Assembly (NCBI GenBank): GCA_049999805.1
Contig: JBNGIO010006255.1
Location: 581,832-645,831 of the forward strand
Source: Folioceros fuciformis
Lineage: Eukaryota; Anthocerotophyta; Anthocerotopsida; Anthocerotales
Direction: 5' to 3'
Length of the DNA stretch: 64,000 bases
The position numbers were made by a program, and so were the translations under genes. The notes under the pieces are model-generated. The model saw only the letters and a list, made by a program, of their open reading frames with translations, was not told where the DNA came from and made no database searches. Below, piece after piece: positions 1-11,250 of the stretch (within the stretch, counting starts at the first letter, position 1; every line of letters starts with the position of its first letter).

Positions 1-93
1 TGGAAAATGTCTTATACATGGCATTGTGGGTCTTAATGACAAGAAGATAAAGTTATGTCCAGCCTATAGAGGGGTGTACTTGTAAACCTTGGC

Positions 94-2650
94 TTATGCA
101 ATCCCCTTTACCACCCAACCTAGAGAGTTCAGGATAACCTGCTCGTAGACTGTGACCTGTGTGGGGTCAGTAACAACCACGTCAGCAATAAAAACTTGTT
201 GATCTCCTTGGATGAGGACAAGGTCAGCCCGAAGAGAAACACCATTAAGTAGAGTGTATAGGCGCTCCCTGAAAGGTGAAAAGCTAAGCTCCTTGGCGAC
301 CAAAAACATGACATCTCGCATGGCAGCATGTGTATCAATACGTTGACCCCAACCCGGGACAACCTGCAAGATGAGTACTAAAGTTGTCTAGAGCGCCCCA
401 CAAATGCAAGACAATACAAAGCAGGCTAAAGGTTAGACCAAACTAATGCGAAACCACATCGCAGTAGAGAATGTGCTTGGTGCAATTCGGGAAGCATCGA
501 TGCTAGGTCGAGCCCAAGAGCCAAGAGACCGTGCTCTTTTCTGAGCACAAATGGAGTCGTGCTCGAACGGGTCTGGGGAAAGAAGAATCCTAAATAATAT
601 TAAGCTGCATCTGCTCGTATTCCTTCTGAAGAAGAGAAGCTGGGAGCCCCCGAATTCCCACCACAAGAAGAGATGAAAATTAAGGCATAGCAATCTTAGC
701 CGTAGAAGAAAGAGCGTCCCTAGCCAATCTTAGGGATACCTACAAGGGGAGGGCACCCTCCTTGATACCAAGAATGAAAGATTCCAAAATGCAGGCATCA
801 TGAATGAGAAAACGGAAAGCCAAAATAGGAGCCAAAAGGGCGCAACTCTCGAGAATGTCGTTGGTGCCAAAATCTCTATTGCCACTAAACCAATGCCACC
901 AAACAAGATAAGAAAATATGCTTGTTGCCTTGCAAGGTCCCCCGCGCCGCACTTAAAGTTCACAACCGATTATATCACCAAAACCTGCATTATCCTATTG
1001 TCAAAGCTCCTCAAGCTTGCTAGAAATGACAAAGAGGGGATTCTGTCTAGAAAAGGTACCTTGGACAATGTGAGAAATATAAGGAAAGAATTTTGAATGC
1101 CACCTATGGGTCCCCTAAATTGCCCAAGTCATCTACATGAGCTAGCTCGTCTTGAAGGGCCACATCCACAAAGCCTAGGATGAAGGCCGAAGAGCCCTCC
1201 AAGATCCCTAGAACTCAAAGGCCTTCTAAATAAGTGATTTTGAGAAGACCAGACGAGACAATCCCATAGAAGCAGACCAAACCATGTAGTTCGAAAATGT
1301 CACTTGTAGACCAATACAAGCTAACTCTATGGAAAAAATCTCGAAACCTTTGCTTGCACGATTACCTCGCCGCAAAATGCGAGTATCATCTGCCACAGAG
1401 GGGTGTAAGCAATTAGAAACTATAGAGGCAGTAATAGAAAGGGCCCTACAGTGGGCCATCGCAAAGAGGCCTCCCCCCAAGCAATTGCCTTGCCTTGTGC
1501 CTTATGCTGAATCAAGCACTAAAACCCCCTCAACCGCCATCCCATCCTAATAGTAGAGAGGCGAAGGTGAGCTTTAAAAAGGAATGGAGAAAAAGGAATG
1601 AGGTTTGCTAATTGCCCTCTAGTGCCTAAAGCTTATCAAAGATAGCTACTCTGGATACTATGTTAAAGGCACTTTCTACATCCAACTGCACAACGACCCA
1701 GTCTAGGTGAGACTCAAGATCTTCCGAAACCGCAAAAGCGGCTGACTCACAACCTCTTGGAGGGAGCTGCAATCTCAAATTGATGAGGGCTGAGATGAGA
1801 TTGGAAATGATCTCAGAGCTAAATAGTAATATTCTGATTGATCGTAAGAAAGCCTCTCCCAAAACGATTGGATGCACCCTAGGAGTGGCCCTCTCTATGG
1901 TTAGCAACCTACTTGCCCCTAAAACCTGTGAAACATGAGGGGGGAACAACATCCCTTACAACCGCAGCTGGCAAAAGAAATAGCTCTAAAAAGCCACTAA
2001 AGGGATCATGAGGAGAAAAGTCGTCACAAAGATTGTCATAGACTATCCATGACAAACCCCCAATAGAAAGCCATGGGGTAGATATAAGGACCCGCCCAAA
2101 CATAGCCCTATCTAGATAGAAAGACTCCTCGGCAAAAAAATTCTGGACCTCCTTTGAAATAGGGGAGTTTGATGCTAGATAACGCCCATATAAACCTACA
2201 ATGGTCGCCTCGGAAGTCGAAGCCATTGGTTCAAGACAGAGAGCCTGAGCAACTGGAGCATACTCCCCAGCAAAAGGCACTTCTTAAGACGTGCCTTGGC
2301 GGGGTTAAGCCTCGCTCCGTTAGTCTTGGTAGAATCCAACTGAAACCTAGCAGTACAAATACTCCTCTCGAAGGCCTTGCTAGTCTTCAGAACAAAAATG
2401 TCAAAGGCGAGAAGCCCACCTTTCGATGGCCTGAGACACGTTCCCTCAAGCACTGAAGACACCACCTAGGAAGAAAACGGAACGAAGCCCAAGTGACCTC
2501 ATCTTGGGAATCTAGCACTAGCCGCTCCAAAGAAAGCTTGTAGGCCAAGCGAACATCATCATGAGAAAGTTGTGGGAGGCGTTGGAAGAGAGGCGGTCTT
2601 AGGAAGTGTGCTTCAAATAATGCCAAGATATGACCATATTGAGCTGACAA
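94..2650 (-). mobile_element. Degenerate LINE-type retroelement (reverse transcriptase ORF remnant)
   Basis: Minus-strand reading frames scattered over this stretch look like successive parts of one non-LTR retroelement polyprotein. The upstream part (2650-2387) has a segment like that preceding the polymerase in plant and protist elements, with LPRWCLQC. The middle part (1952-1626) has a reverse-transcriptase core: HPIVLGEAFLRSI, then PPRGCESAAFAV, then VVVQLDVESAFNIVSR, matching the family pattern of a primer-grip-proximal block followed by the first catalytic aspartate (LDVESAFN). The last part (369-94) resembles the C-terminal tail of such elements (RADLVLIQGDQQVFIADVVV). Frames change and stops intervene between parts, and the second catalytic motif was not found intact, so the copy is dead. 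No flanking target-site duplication was recognised. Assignment to a particular LINE clade is not possible by eye. Confidence 0.6.
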
Positions 2651-3449
2651 CCATTACCATGATTTCAGAGAAGGGGAATGAATGTTACTTGTGTTTGCGC
2701 TACTAGGAGCCACCAAAGGAGAAGAAGAAGCAAGTCTAAGTTGGGCCTCTGATATAGTCCAGTTGAAATCCCTATGCATTGAACCCATATCATGACTGGA
2801 ATCACTCTTATCCGTGGGGCAGGTAAGCCCCACATAGGCGGGGGATCTACTCGCCCGTAGGATAGATCATGATTGCTCACTTCTTCAACCTAGAAACTAG
2901 CTTGCATGCTAACTCCTTATTCAGTTGTTTATGTAACGCCTGTACCTATGCTGCAGCCTGAGCTGTGGATAATCAGATTTTTTTTCTTTGCGAAAAAAAA
3001 ACCCATATTATGACAATCGTCTCAAGATGTGAACAAACAAAGCCATTTTCCGTTTTCCACACACAAGATAGGGAGTGTCCTTGCAAAAACTAACAAAGCA
3101 TGACTCATGCCCCTTGGTTCGCTCCAAAACCTACTCGTTCCAACTAATAGTATGCTCCGTAACTCGAAACCATAAGACAATAATACCTTAAAAGTAGAAA
3201 AACGGAAAAAGAATAAAATTGCTAAAAGTCGAAACCCCGTTGCATTAGAGCTCCATGCCCATACTAATTGGAGAAATTGATCATCATTGCCAAACCATAA
3301 CCCTAATAGTTGCCCTAAACATAGCTGAGACACCACACTCACGATACCCAAAGGCCTTGCTCTACACCCTCCAGCTTTGCTCTATAGTGGCCATGGTCCT
3401 AACAACGTACATATGTACAAAAGTAGAGAACTAGTAATTACCTAAGTAG
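2651..3449. other. Intergenic, no gene recognised
   Basis: Only short unsupported reading frames are present (for example 3022-3351, minus). No family similarity, RNA gene or repeat was recognised. Confidence 0.4.
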
Positions 3450-3499
3450 GTGTGTTATGTACCTATTCGTACCCCATCATTGCACACCACCACCCACCT

Positions 3500-3640
3500 A
3501 TCACCACCCTTTGACACCAGTTTGCTTCGCCACACCCCAACACCGCCCTTCCACACCCGTTTGCTTCGCCACACCCCAACACCACCCTTCTACACCTATT
3601 TGCTTTGTCACACCCCAACACGACAAGCCATCGCCACTGC
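3500..3640. repeat. Short degenerate tandem repeat (about 39 bp unit)
   Basis: A C-rich unit containing TTTGCTTCGCCACACCCCAA recurs about three times with small changes (3521, 3560, 3599). Translated on the plus strand it gives a Pro/Thr/His-rich string, but nothing suggests it is coding. Confidence 0.7.
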
Positions 3641-4489
3641 TTAAGCTTCAACACCCCACCTACCTACTCCACCACGTCACAACTCACCCCCCGTGCTCTG
3701 TAGTAGTGTCCGTCACCACTCAAGCTTTGGCACCCCATCTACTCCACCTCCCTTCCCATGCACCGTTCCCACTACTCGCGCTCCAACTCCAATTCAACCC
3801 TACTCTAAGATCATATCCAAACTTTAACATGATATAAGAGCCAAGTAGACCTTGGGATTCTTAAAGAGCATTCAATTCTATACATTCTATATATAAATGC
3901 TAAAAATATGATGTCAAACCTAGAAAGCATTCAATTTTCTGTGTTCCATATAAAAATGTCAAAAATATGACATTAAACCTAGAAACAACATTCTTCAACT
4001 TCTTCATTGTATTTCATGAAAAAGATCTTCAAATTCAAGTAATTTTGAATTAGATACTAATTCCTAGAATGATAGGAAAAGTTAGTATTTGAAATGCAAA
4101 GAAATTCATACATATAAAGATTAATGGATTCTTATTTTAACAACCTTAGATTTAAAGGATTAGGTTTTTTTATGTAAATTTTATCTAATAAATTATAAAA
4201 AATAAGCAACAAAAATGTCAAGAAAGATCTATTATGTGTAAGGATTGTAATAGTAATAATTTGATTAAATTAAATTTATTAGAATAAATAGAATTCAAGC
4301 ATAAATTTTAAACTATTTTTTAATTAATTATAGCTCAGAAAATTTAGGACACACCCAAATTAATAGGAGATACTCTCTAAGATAAGCTATCATTGATCAT
4401 AATGAAAAATTGAGACCTCAACTATCTATTAACAATATTGATAAATTTTGTAATAAAAATAAAATAAAATAAGATTATTTTAGGGTCTT
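3641..4489. other. AT-rich intergenic DNA
   Basis: From about 3830 onward the sequence becomes strongly AT-rich, with a loose repeat of an AAAAATATGA-containing segment at about 3900-3990. No gene was seen. Confidence 0.4.
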
Positions 4490-4911
4490 AACCTTATGTG
4501 CTGGATATCAATAATAAAATTTATAAATTAATTACTACTATGACTCATTTACGGAGATCAATTCATATTGAAGAAGAGAGAGATATAATTGCTGATACTA
4601 GTATACCTACTTTGTTGATTAATGCAATTTCAACAATAATTTCAAAGAAAGCTAGATTGAGTTCTCTTAATACAATATGGAAGAATTTTGAAGATACAAA
4701 TACTAATATCTTTTTCAATGGTGAACAACGTCATTAGCTTACTCAAATACATATATCACAATGACGATACCATACTTGCTAAAAGAAAAGGATCGTTTTG
4801 ACAGAAGGGGATTTGATACCTATACCAAAAAGGTACTATAGATAGATATTCAAGAATGGGCACAAGAAGGTATTCAAGATAGGGAATAAAAGACATACAT
4901 GTATGCAAGGT

Positions 4912-5082
4912 ATTGTTTCTGATCTTTCCTTATATTTGATAAATAACATAACTCTCATGACAACTTCTATTGTTTCCGATCTTTTCTTATATGTGATAAA
5001 TGACATAACTCTCATTACAACTTCTATTTTTTCTGACCTTTCCTTATATGTGATAAATAACATAACGCTTACTACAACTTCT
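4912..5082. repeat. 57-bp tandem repeat, three copies
   Basis: A 57-bp unit beginning ATTGTTTCTGATC is repeated three times with about 10% divergence. The unit is exactly 19 codons, so the plus-strand frame stays open through all copies (4903-5196), and translation repeats SDLSLYVINNITL. It may be an expanded part of a decayed retroelement ORF. Confidence 0.8.
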
Positions 5083-5381
5083 TACGAGGCTATCAAGGTT
5101 TTATTAGACATATATCAATGTGTAGGCATGATGTTTGAGGTTGCAACCAAAGAGGCTCTTCACGGCTTGAAAATGCATAAAGGAAATTATATATAGAATC
5201 ATCTAATAAAATTAAGGAACTTTTTGTGTTGATCTTGCATCTCTTGGAGCTGTATTGATAGAGCGTAAGGCCGCAATGACTCTACTTGCGTCCTTACTTG
5301 CCACTTATACACAATTTAGGACTTGTTTACAATAATCTGTAAAATTAATTTTAGCAATAGCTACTACAGTACAATCATCTG

Positions 5382-6135
5382 ACCTAACTATCTCGCAGAT
5401 TGATAGTAACTCTCTATCAATATAAGTAAACAAAAACGTTAGCCGGTACAACACTAACCATCCCGCAGATTGATAGCAACTTTCCATCAGTATAAGCAAA
5501 CGAAAACGTTACCTGGTAGAGCATTAACTATCCCCCAAATTGATAGCAACTCTCCATCAGTATAAGCAAACAAAAACATTAGCCGGTACAGCACCAACTA
5601 TCCCGTAGATAGCAACTCTCCATCAGTATAAGCAAACAAACACGTTAGCCAGTATAGCACTAACTATCCCACAGATTGATAGTTACTCTCCATGAGTATA
5701 AGCAAACAAAAACGTTAGCCGGTACAACACTAACTATCTCGCAAATTGATAGCAACTCTCCATCAGTATAAGCAAACGTAAACGTTAGCCGGTACAGCAT
5801 TAACTATCCCGCAGATTGATAGCAACTCTCCATCAGTATAAGCAAATGAAAACATTAGCCGGTACAACATTAACTATCCCGCAGATTGATAGCAACTCTC
5901 CATCAGTATAAGCAAACGAAAACATTAGCTGGTACAGCATTAACTATCCCGTAGATTGATAGCAACTCTCCATCAGTATAAGCAAACGAAAACATTAGCC
6001 GGTACANNNNNNNNNNTAGCAACTCTCCATCAGTATAAGCAAACGAAAACATTAGCCGGTACATCACTAACTATCCCGCAGATTGATAGCAACTCTCCAT
6101 CAGTATAAGCAAACGAAAACGTTAATCGGTACAAC
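5382..6135. repeat. 70-bp tandem satellite, about 11 copies
   Basis: A 70-bp unit containing GATAGCAACTCTCCATCAGT, then AAGCAAACGAAAACGTTAGC, then CGGTACAGCATTAACTATCC is repeated head-to-tail. Copies differ at a few positions; one near 5605 lacks several bases. A 10-N gap at 6007-6016 falls inside the array, so the true copy number is unknown. The first copy (about 5382) is the most diverged, as expected at an array edge. Confidence 0.92.
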
Positions 6136-6475
6136 ATGTAGCTCTAAACAAAAAAGGGATATGTTTGGAAATTCACATGGATACTCATGCAGAGGAAAAC
6201 TTAGAGGTGGTTGTGGAATGAGATTTATTAGTGGAAAAGCTAAGAGACATGATAATTGTTGTAGGAACAATGCTAATAAGCCCACGTGAAAACCAAGTGT
6301 ACGCAATGATTGCAAGAAACCCGGACATTAGGCTAAGGATTGTAGAAAATATAAATTTGAGAATAAGAATTCGGGTAAGCAAAAATCAAAAGCTAATGTG
6401 GCACATAGTTTCATGTGGCATGGTTGCAATACGTCTAATTTCCTCTATAGTTGATGAATTAAATCAGTATTAGGA

Positions 6476-7082
6476 TAGTGATGCTTCAAAAGCATATCCT
6501 AAAGGAGAAGACTTATGTCTAACTGTTGAAGTATTTACAAGTTTCTCCAATAGTTGTAACGCAATGGAGCATGGAGGTGCACCCATCAAAGAGTATAGGC
6601 GCATTGACTTCACCTTTGTGTTGTAACGCATGCCCTATAGATTGCGACAACAACCACCTTAACTTGGGCAGTTGTTGTTGGCTATGTAGGCATGGTTTTC
6701 CTCACAAACCTATCGTACCTTTTGTATTTAGGAGTTATTGATTCATTAAAGGAGAGTAGTTCAAATTGCTCTTGTAAGTTATGCACATGAGTAGAAGCTT
6801 ATTAGTTCTTGAAATTCTTGATAAAGTCCTACAATCCAAATCCTCTTACCTTTCAATCTACACAATTTCATACAATGAAATAATACAAGGAAGGATTGAG
6901 AGGAAGGATACATATCCTTCTTACGGTAAAGTCATGAATAGTTTTAGTCATCCTTCTCAAATAAAGGTGTTATGAAAATTAATTAATAATCAGAAAATGA
7001 GTAATTATATTTGTGTCTTGATCAGAAGATAATTTAATTAAAGATATTTTCATCTCCTTGTTGTTCTTGAGACTTATGGGGT
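6476..7082. other. Intergenic, no gene recognised
   Basis: Small ORFs only (6526-6741, 6781-6975, plus strand), without recognisable similarity. Confidence 0.4.
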
Positions 7083-7826
7083 ATGGGCAAGGACTTTTCA
7101 AGGTTTATCAAGGAGTGCACCAAGGTTTATGAGAGTAATAGGAATGGTGTTCTCCCTCTTTCCTATGTGGTGGCCTTCTTTCGACAATGTGTATCCATTG
7201 CTTTGCAACGAGCAATAGCCAATGCAGTGGCCAATGCAGTTTTCAGAACGGCAATAAGCACAGGTCAAGCAGCTTTTTCGGCACCGGTGGTAGGTAGGCC
7301 TTTTGTTATTCCACATCATGATATTTTGGGAGTAGTAAGTAATTTTTGAGAATGATATTGGAAGGGGCTAGCACCCTTTTGGCCATTGGCCCTGCTCGGG
7401 TTGTTCCTCCATCTTTGGAGTGGATGAGACTTTCCATCTCTTTTTGAATAATAAAAAATACCTTAATGAATGGTCGTACCCTTTTGTTTATCTATATCTC
7501 TTGGTATTTGTTAATATGATAGACGTAACCGCAAGTAATGGTCAACACATTTATATCTGAATGTGATGACCATAGATGATCTCTAGGGTCCTAGGGTTCT
7601 CTTATCACATTGCCTTTGTTAAGGAGTATGCAAAAGTGTATCATGGTCATGTGAATGGGCTTCCGCCTTGTTCTTTAGTGGTGGTCAATTTTTGGCATCT
7701 TATCCCTCTTTTTAAAGTAATTGCCAACAAGATTTATATTGATAGAAATAAATAGCTCTTTATTGGCATTGGTAGTTGGTAAGCCCTTCATTGTCTCACA
7801 TCAACAAGTCAAGGGAGTAGTATTTG
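7083..7826 (+). repeat. Two diverged copies of one unidentified coding-like unit
   Basis: The plus-strand ORF at 7083-7349 (88 codons) ends with APVVGRPFVIPHHDILGVV. About 540 bp further on, 7720-7826 encodes VVGKPFIVSHQQVKGVVF, and upstream of it (about 7620-7700) the frame gives EYAKVYHGHVNGLPPCSLVV, which parallels ECTKVYESNRNGVLPLSYVV of the first copy. The second copy has frameshifts and runs into a 100-N gap (7827-7926). The family is not recognised; a retroelement origin is possible given the setting. Confidence 0.5.
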
Positions 7827-7926
7827 NNNNNNNNNNNNNNNNNNNNNNNNNNNNNNNNNNNNNNNNNNNNNNNNNNNNNNNNNNNNNNNNNNNNNNNNNN
7901 NNNNNNNNNNNNNNNNNNNNNNNNNN

Positions 7927-8659
7927 GATAAAGTCAATAGTCGGTATGACTTCTCGCTAACATGAGCTAGACAATATTCACACTAGAAGTGGATTTTTGG
8001 CTTTATAATCACAAAGTTATTTCCTTTGTATTTTAGTTTAGTATAGATGCCCTTGACAAATATATCCTTTGGTCTACCATTCTTATTTATGTCATAGTGA
8101 GATAAAAAGTCATAGTAGGATAAAAAGTCCCATTCAATTTTCACCATAATAAACGTTTTTAACAAGATTAATCATATATAATACAATTCTAATTGATACC
8201 ACCTTGCCATATTAAGATGGAACCGCTTTACGTGGATATATGGATATGCTCATACTTTACACAACATCAATGAAAAGATGAGAAAATATTTTTTGCGATT
8301 CTCGCAATATCAATAAAGCTCATTATTGGTGAGCCACAAGGATAGAAAAAAGACAGGGCGTTGGGATTCCATTCTACCGTGTGCAAATAAAAAAATAATG
8401 AATTAAATGATGTCTATTTTTTTTATTCTGTACTTTGGCATCTTTTTTATTTTTCAAAACAATTTTGGTAGCAAGAGAAAAAAGAAAGAAAGGTGGACGG
8501 AATAAGACTCTGAAATTATTTGAGCATAGTGACGTCATATTTGTGAAAGATACCACATGGCTTGGAGCAAAATGAAATAAGCCAATCTCAGAGTTTTGAA
8601 TTTTCAACAAATACCCATATAAAAGCATATTTCTTTTCTGGGTTTGACAAAGTCTAAGA
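7927..8659. other. AT-rich intergenic DNA
   Basis: AT-rich sequence with only short, low-complexity reading frames. No gene or repeat recognised. Confidence 0.4.
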
Positions 8660-10719
8660 TTGGGAGGCACATTAATCGAAAATCAGTACATGCACACAGA
8701 TAGATTGACTTGCAAGGAAAAAAAGGTTTCTAGAAATGACGGAATCCATGAGGGACGTGGTTCCCTCCTGGCAACCTGGGAAAGCACGAAATGGAAGGTT
8801 GGCCGAATGCAAGCTCCAGTAGCACAAGGCAAGGAAAGGCAAGGAAAGGTGAGGAAAGGCGAGGAAAGGTGGGACAAGGCGTGGCAGGAACGCAGAGCGA
8901 GTTGAAGATCGTTCCCAAGTTCCAAGCCACGCAGCCAAGCCCGAGGCGCCGGGACTTGACTGACCCGCCTTTGCTATCTCCGACGAATACGCCAAAGCAG
9001 ATCCGTGCGGAAATGTGGTGCGTGCGGCAGGCCCTGCGCTGCCCTGCCCAGCCTAATGTTGGAGTACTGCGTCGGCAAAGACATGATGCCACATGGAGGG
9101 AAAAGGGTTGGCACCACTCTGGCAAGCAACGCGGCTCGATTGTGGCTTTGGATGGGGACTTTGGAGGATCCTTGGGCAAAGGGGGCGCCACCCTGTTGCA
9201 GCATCCTCCATTGTTGACATGGGCCTCTTTTTTTTATGGGAGTGACCGTGGGGGCGCCTGGGCGGACGTACTCAGGACTCGACTTAGGGCTGGGGATAGG
9301 GTTAGGGCTGAGATGGTGAGGGTGATGGCGTTGGCTGGTACCACGTCTGGAGCGGGGGCTGAGGGTTCTAGAAGTGGAGGGGCGTGTACTATGTGTGGGT
9401 GAGCTCACGGGCGGGCAGGGTGAGGAGCAGGGACAGAGAGGAGACGGGGCGATTCTGCGGCCGCTGAAGCTGCAGCTGCAGTTGCTGATTGTGTGCAGGA
9501 GTAGTGAAGTGGAACTGGATTCCCTGGATTCCCTTCAACAGGGGGTGGAACAGGAGGCGGATATGCTCTGCTTCGGCAGTGTGGGTTAAGGACAGGGCAC
9601 ACATAGTGGATAGAGATGCGCTGGGAGTGACGCGAGTGGGTGGTCATGGGATGCTCCTTTTGACGCGGCGGCCGCGCAATGGCCGCCCCGGCGTCTCTGC
9701 CGGTGCCGGTGCCGGGTGCGAGCACAGCCTGCGTCGGTCACCGTGTGAAAGAAGACAAGTTGGAAAAGGGGGCGAAGAAGGTGAGAGTGCCGGGTCGCCA
9801 ACAGGAGACACGTCCGCTGCTCATGCTGCCAGACTCCAGGGAAGCAGCGGCAGCAGGAAGCGAGAAGAATAATACCTACCGGAACGTGACGTCCAGAGTG
9901 ATGTGAATATCCTTCTCGTCTGGCAACGGTACCCAAAGCGTGGGTGTTATGTGTGTGTGTGGCGGTGTGACCTAATAGTGCTGGCCAGCCGGATTCTGCC
10001 AGCCCGGCAGTGGGCTGTGAGCTCGACGACCGGACCTGGCACGGGGGGTTGTGGGCTTACCTCCCGCCATCGCCATCGCCATCGTCACCGGTTGCAGCAA
10101 CCAAGAGTCAGTTTGACGCCAAACGTGCGCACACAGAAGAGCAGCTGGGTTTCTATGCTGCACATTTTTGGAGTCCGAGTCCCAGTCCGAGTCGGAGTCC
10201 TAGTCCCAGTCCGAGTCCGAGTCCATCGCGCGCAACAATGCGGCGGGCAGACTGGGGCACAAGACACGAATCTCGGGCATGAAGCCCAATGGAAGCAGAC
10301 CCGCATCCGGGCATGGGCATGAGCATGAGAGCATGGACCGTGCTGCACAGTTCTGCTCCTGCTGATGCAGTGCTGTTTCCGGCGTGACTCAGATACAGTA
10401 GGAGAGTAGGAGAGTAGTGGAGGAGGAGTGAGTATAAGGAAGCAAAGAGGCAGGTGGTGTAGCGGGCCAGGAGAGGTGGGCACATGTCCTGCGAGAAAGG
10501 GAGGAGCCGGGGTCCGGGCGGCAGCAGCTATTATGGCGGAGTAAAGGCCAGCACAGCAAAGCTTGGATGACAAGCCATGTTTGGCAGCTGCCAACTGCCA
10601 AGAGAATCCGAACCCACAACGCCTGCCCTTCCCTCTGCCCCTCCTCCTACCATGTTCCTTACACTCCACGTACTGTACATGGGTGGAAACTCAAGACATA
10701 GATAGAGAGAAGGCGCTAG
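8660..10719. other. GC-rich, low-complexity flank upstream of the GRAS gene
   Basis: Base composition shifts to GC-rich at about 8750. The stretch contains an AAGGAAAGGY tandem run (about 8825-8880), a G-rich segment with TAGGGTTAGGG at about 9295-9312, and a six-base periodic GAGTCC/CAGTCC run at about 10172-10235. Long open frames on both strands reflect composition, not genes. It probably includes the promoter of the downstream GRAS gene. Confidence 0.5.
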
Positions 10720-10834
10720 GTGGAGGCCTCTGCGCTACGCGGGGAGCGTAAAGAGGGGAAGGCAGCAAGCAAGCAAGCAAGCAAGGAAACAAAGACCAGT
10801 TGCCAGGCAACGCTCCTGCTTTGTTTGCTTGCTT

Positions 10835-11065
10835 CTGCGCTCTCTCTCTCTCTCTCACAGCTCGCTGCGCTGCTCCTTTTTCTCTCTCCTTTTGACGGGG
10901 TGCTGTTCTTGTTCTGTTGCTTCAGTTGTGTCTGTGGCCAGGGCAATTGCAAGGCCGGGCCATCAGTCAATCATTCGTCGGAGATAGATAGCCTTTCTAC
11001 TTCCAGTCTATTGCTTCTCCTTCTTCTTCTTCTTCTTCTTCTTCTTCCTCTTCCTCTTCCTCTTC
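10835..11065. repeat. Pyrimidine-rich microsatellites in the GRAS leader
   Basis: A (TC)n run lies at about 10841-10857 and a (CTT)n/(CTTCCT)n run at about 11010-11065, with a (CAAG)n run just upstream at about 10768-10786. CT-rich tracts like these are common in plant 5' untranslated regions. Confidence 0.75.
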
Positions 11066-11250
11066 CGTCTTCCTGCACACGCACACGCACGCGCACTCAC
11101 CCTCTTCCTCCGCAACTCTCCCCCCTCTCGCTCCTCCTTTGCTTTCTCTTTTTGCTCGTGAGTCTCCTTCGCCTCCCTTTGGGTTTGAGGGTGTCTCCCA
11201 GTCCTCCCCCCCCAATCTCCCTAGCCCCTGAGTTTGGTGGGCAGTTCGTG

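Larger units (their letters stand above)
4498..6475 (+). mobile_element. Degenerate Copia-type gag region, interrupted by a satellite array
   Basis: A CCHC zinc-knuckle relic is visible on the plus strand at 6308-6343: Asp-Cys-Lys-Lys-Pro-Gly-His, a stop codon (6329-6331), then Ala-Lys-Asp-Cys, followed by a Lys/Asn-rich tail as in gag proteins of plant Copia elements. The first cysteine codon lies upstream out of frame, so the knuckle is frameshifted as well as stopped. AT-rich coding-like fragments upstream (4498-4737 and 4903-5196) share its base composition and may be the gag N-terminal part, but that link is inference. A 70-bp tandem array (5382-6135) lies inside. No protease, integrase, reverse transcriptase or LTR was recognised, so this is a fragment. 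Confidence 0.45.

Noticed and set aside
3457-3837. 126-codon Pro/His/Thr-rich plus ORF
   Set aside because: Generated by the short C-rich tandem repeat; no start context or homology.
5382-6135. CRISPR-like array
   Set aside because: The 70-bp units are contiguous with no unique spacers, and this is eukaryotic nuclear DNA; it is a satellite.
9290-9315. Interstitial telomere repeat (TAGGGTTAGGG)
   Set aside because: Only about two imperfect units; expected by chance in G-rich DNA or as a promoter telo-box.
8791-10669. Overlapping 100-200 codon ORFs upstream of the GRAS gene on both strands
   Set aside because: Low-complexity, GC-rich composition on both strands, no recognisable domains.
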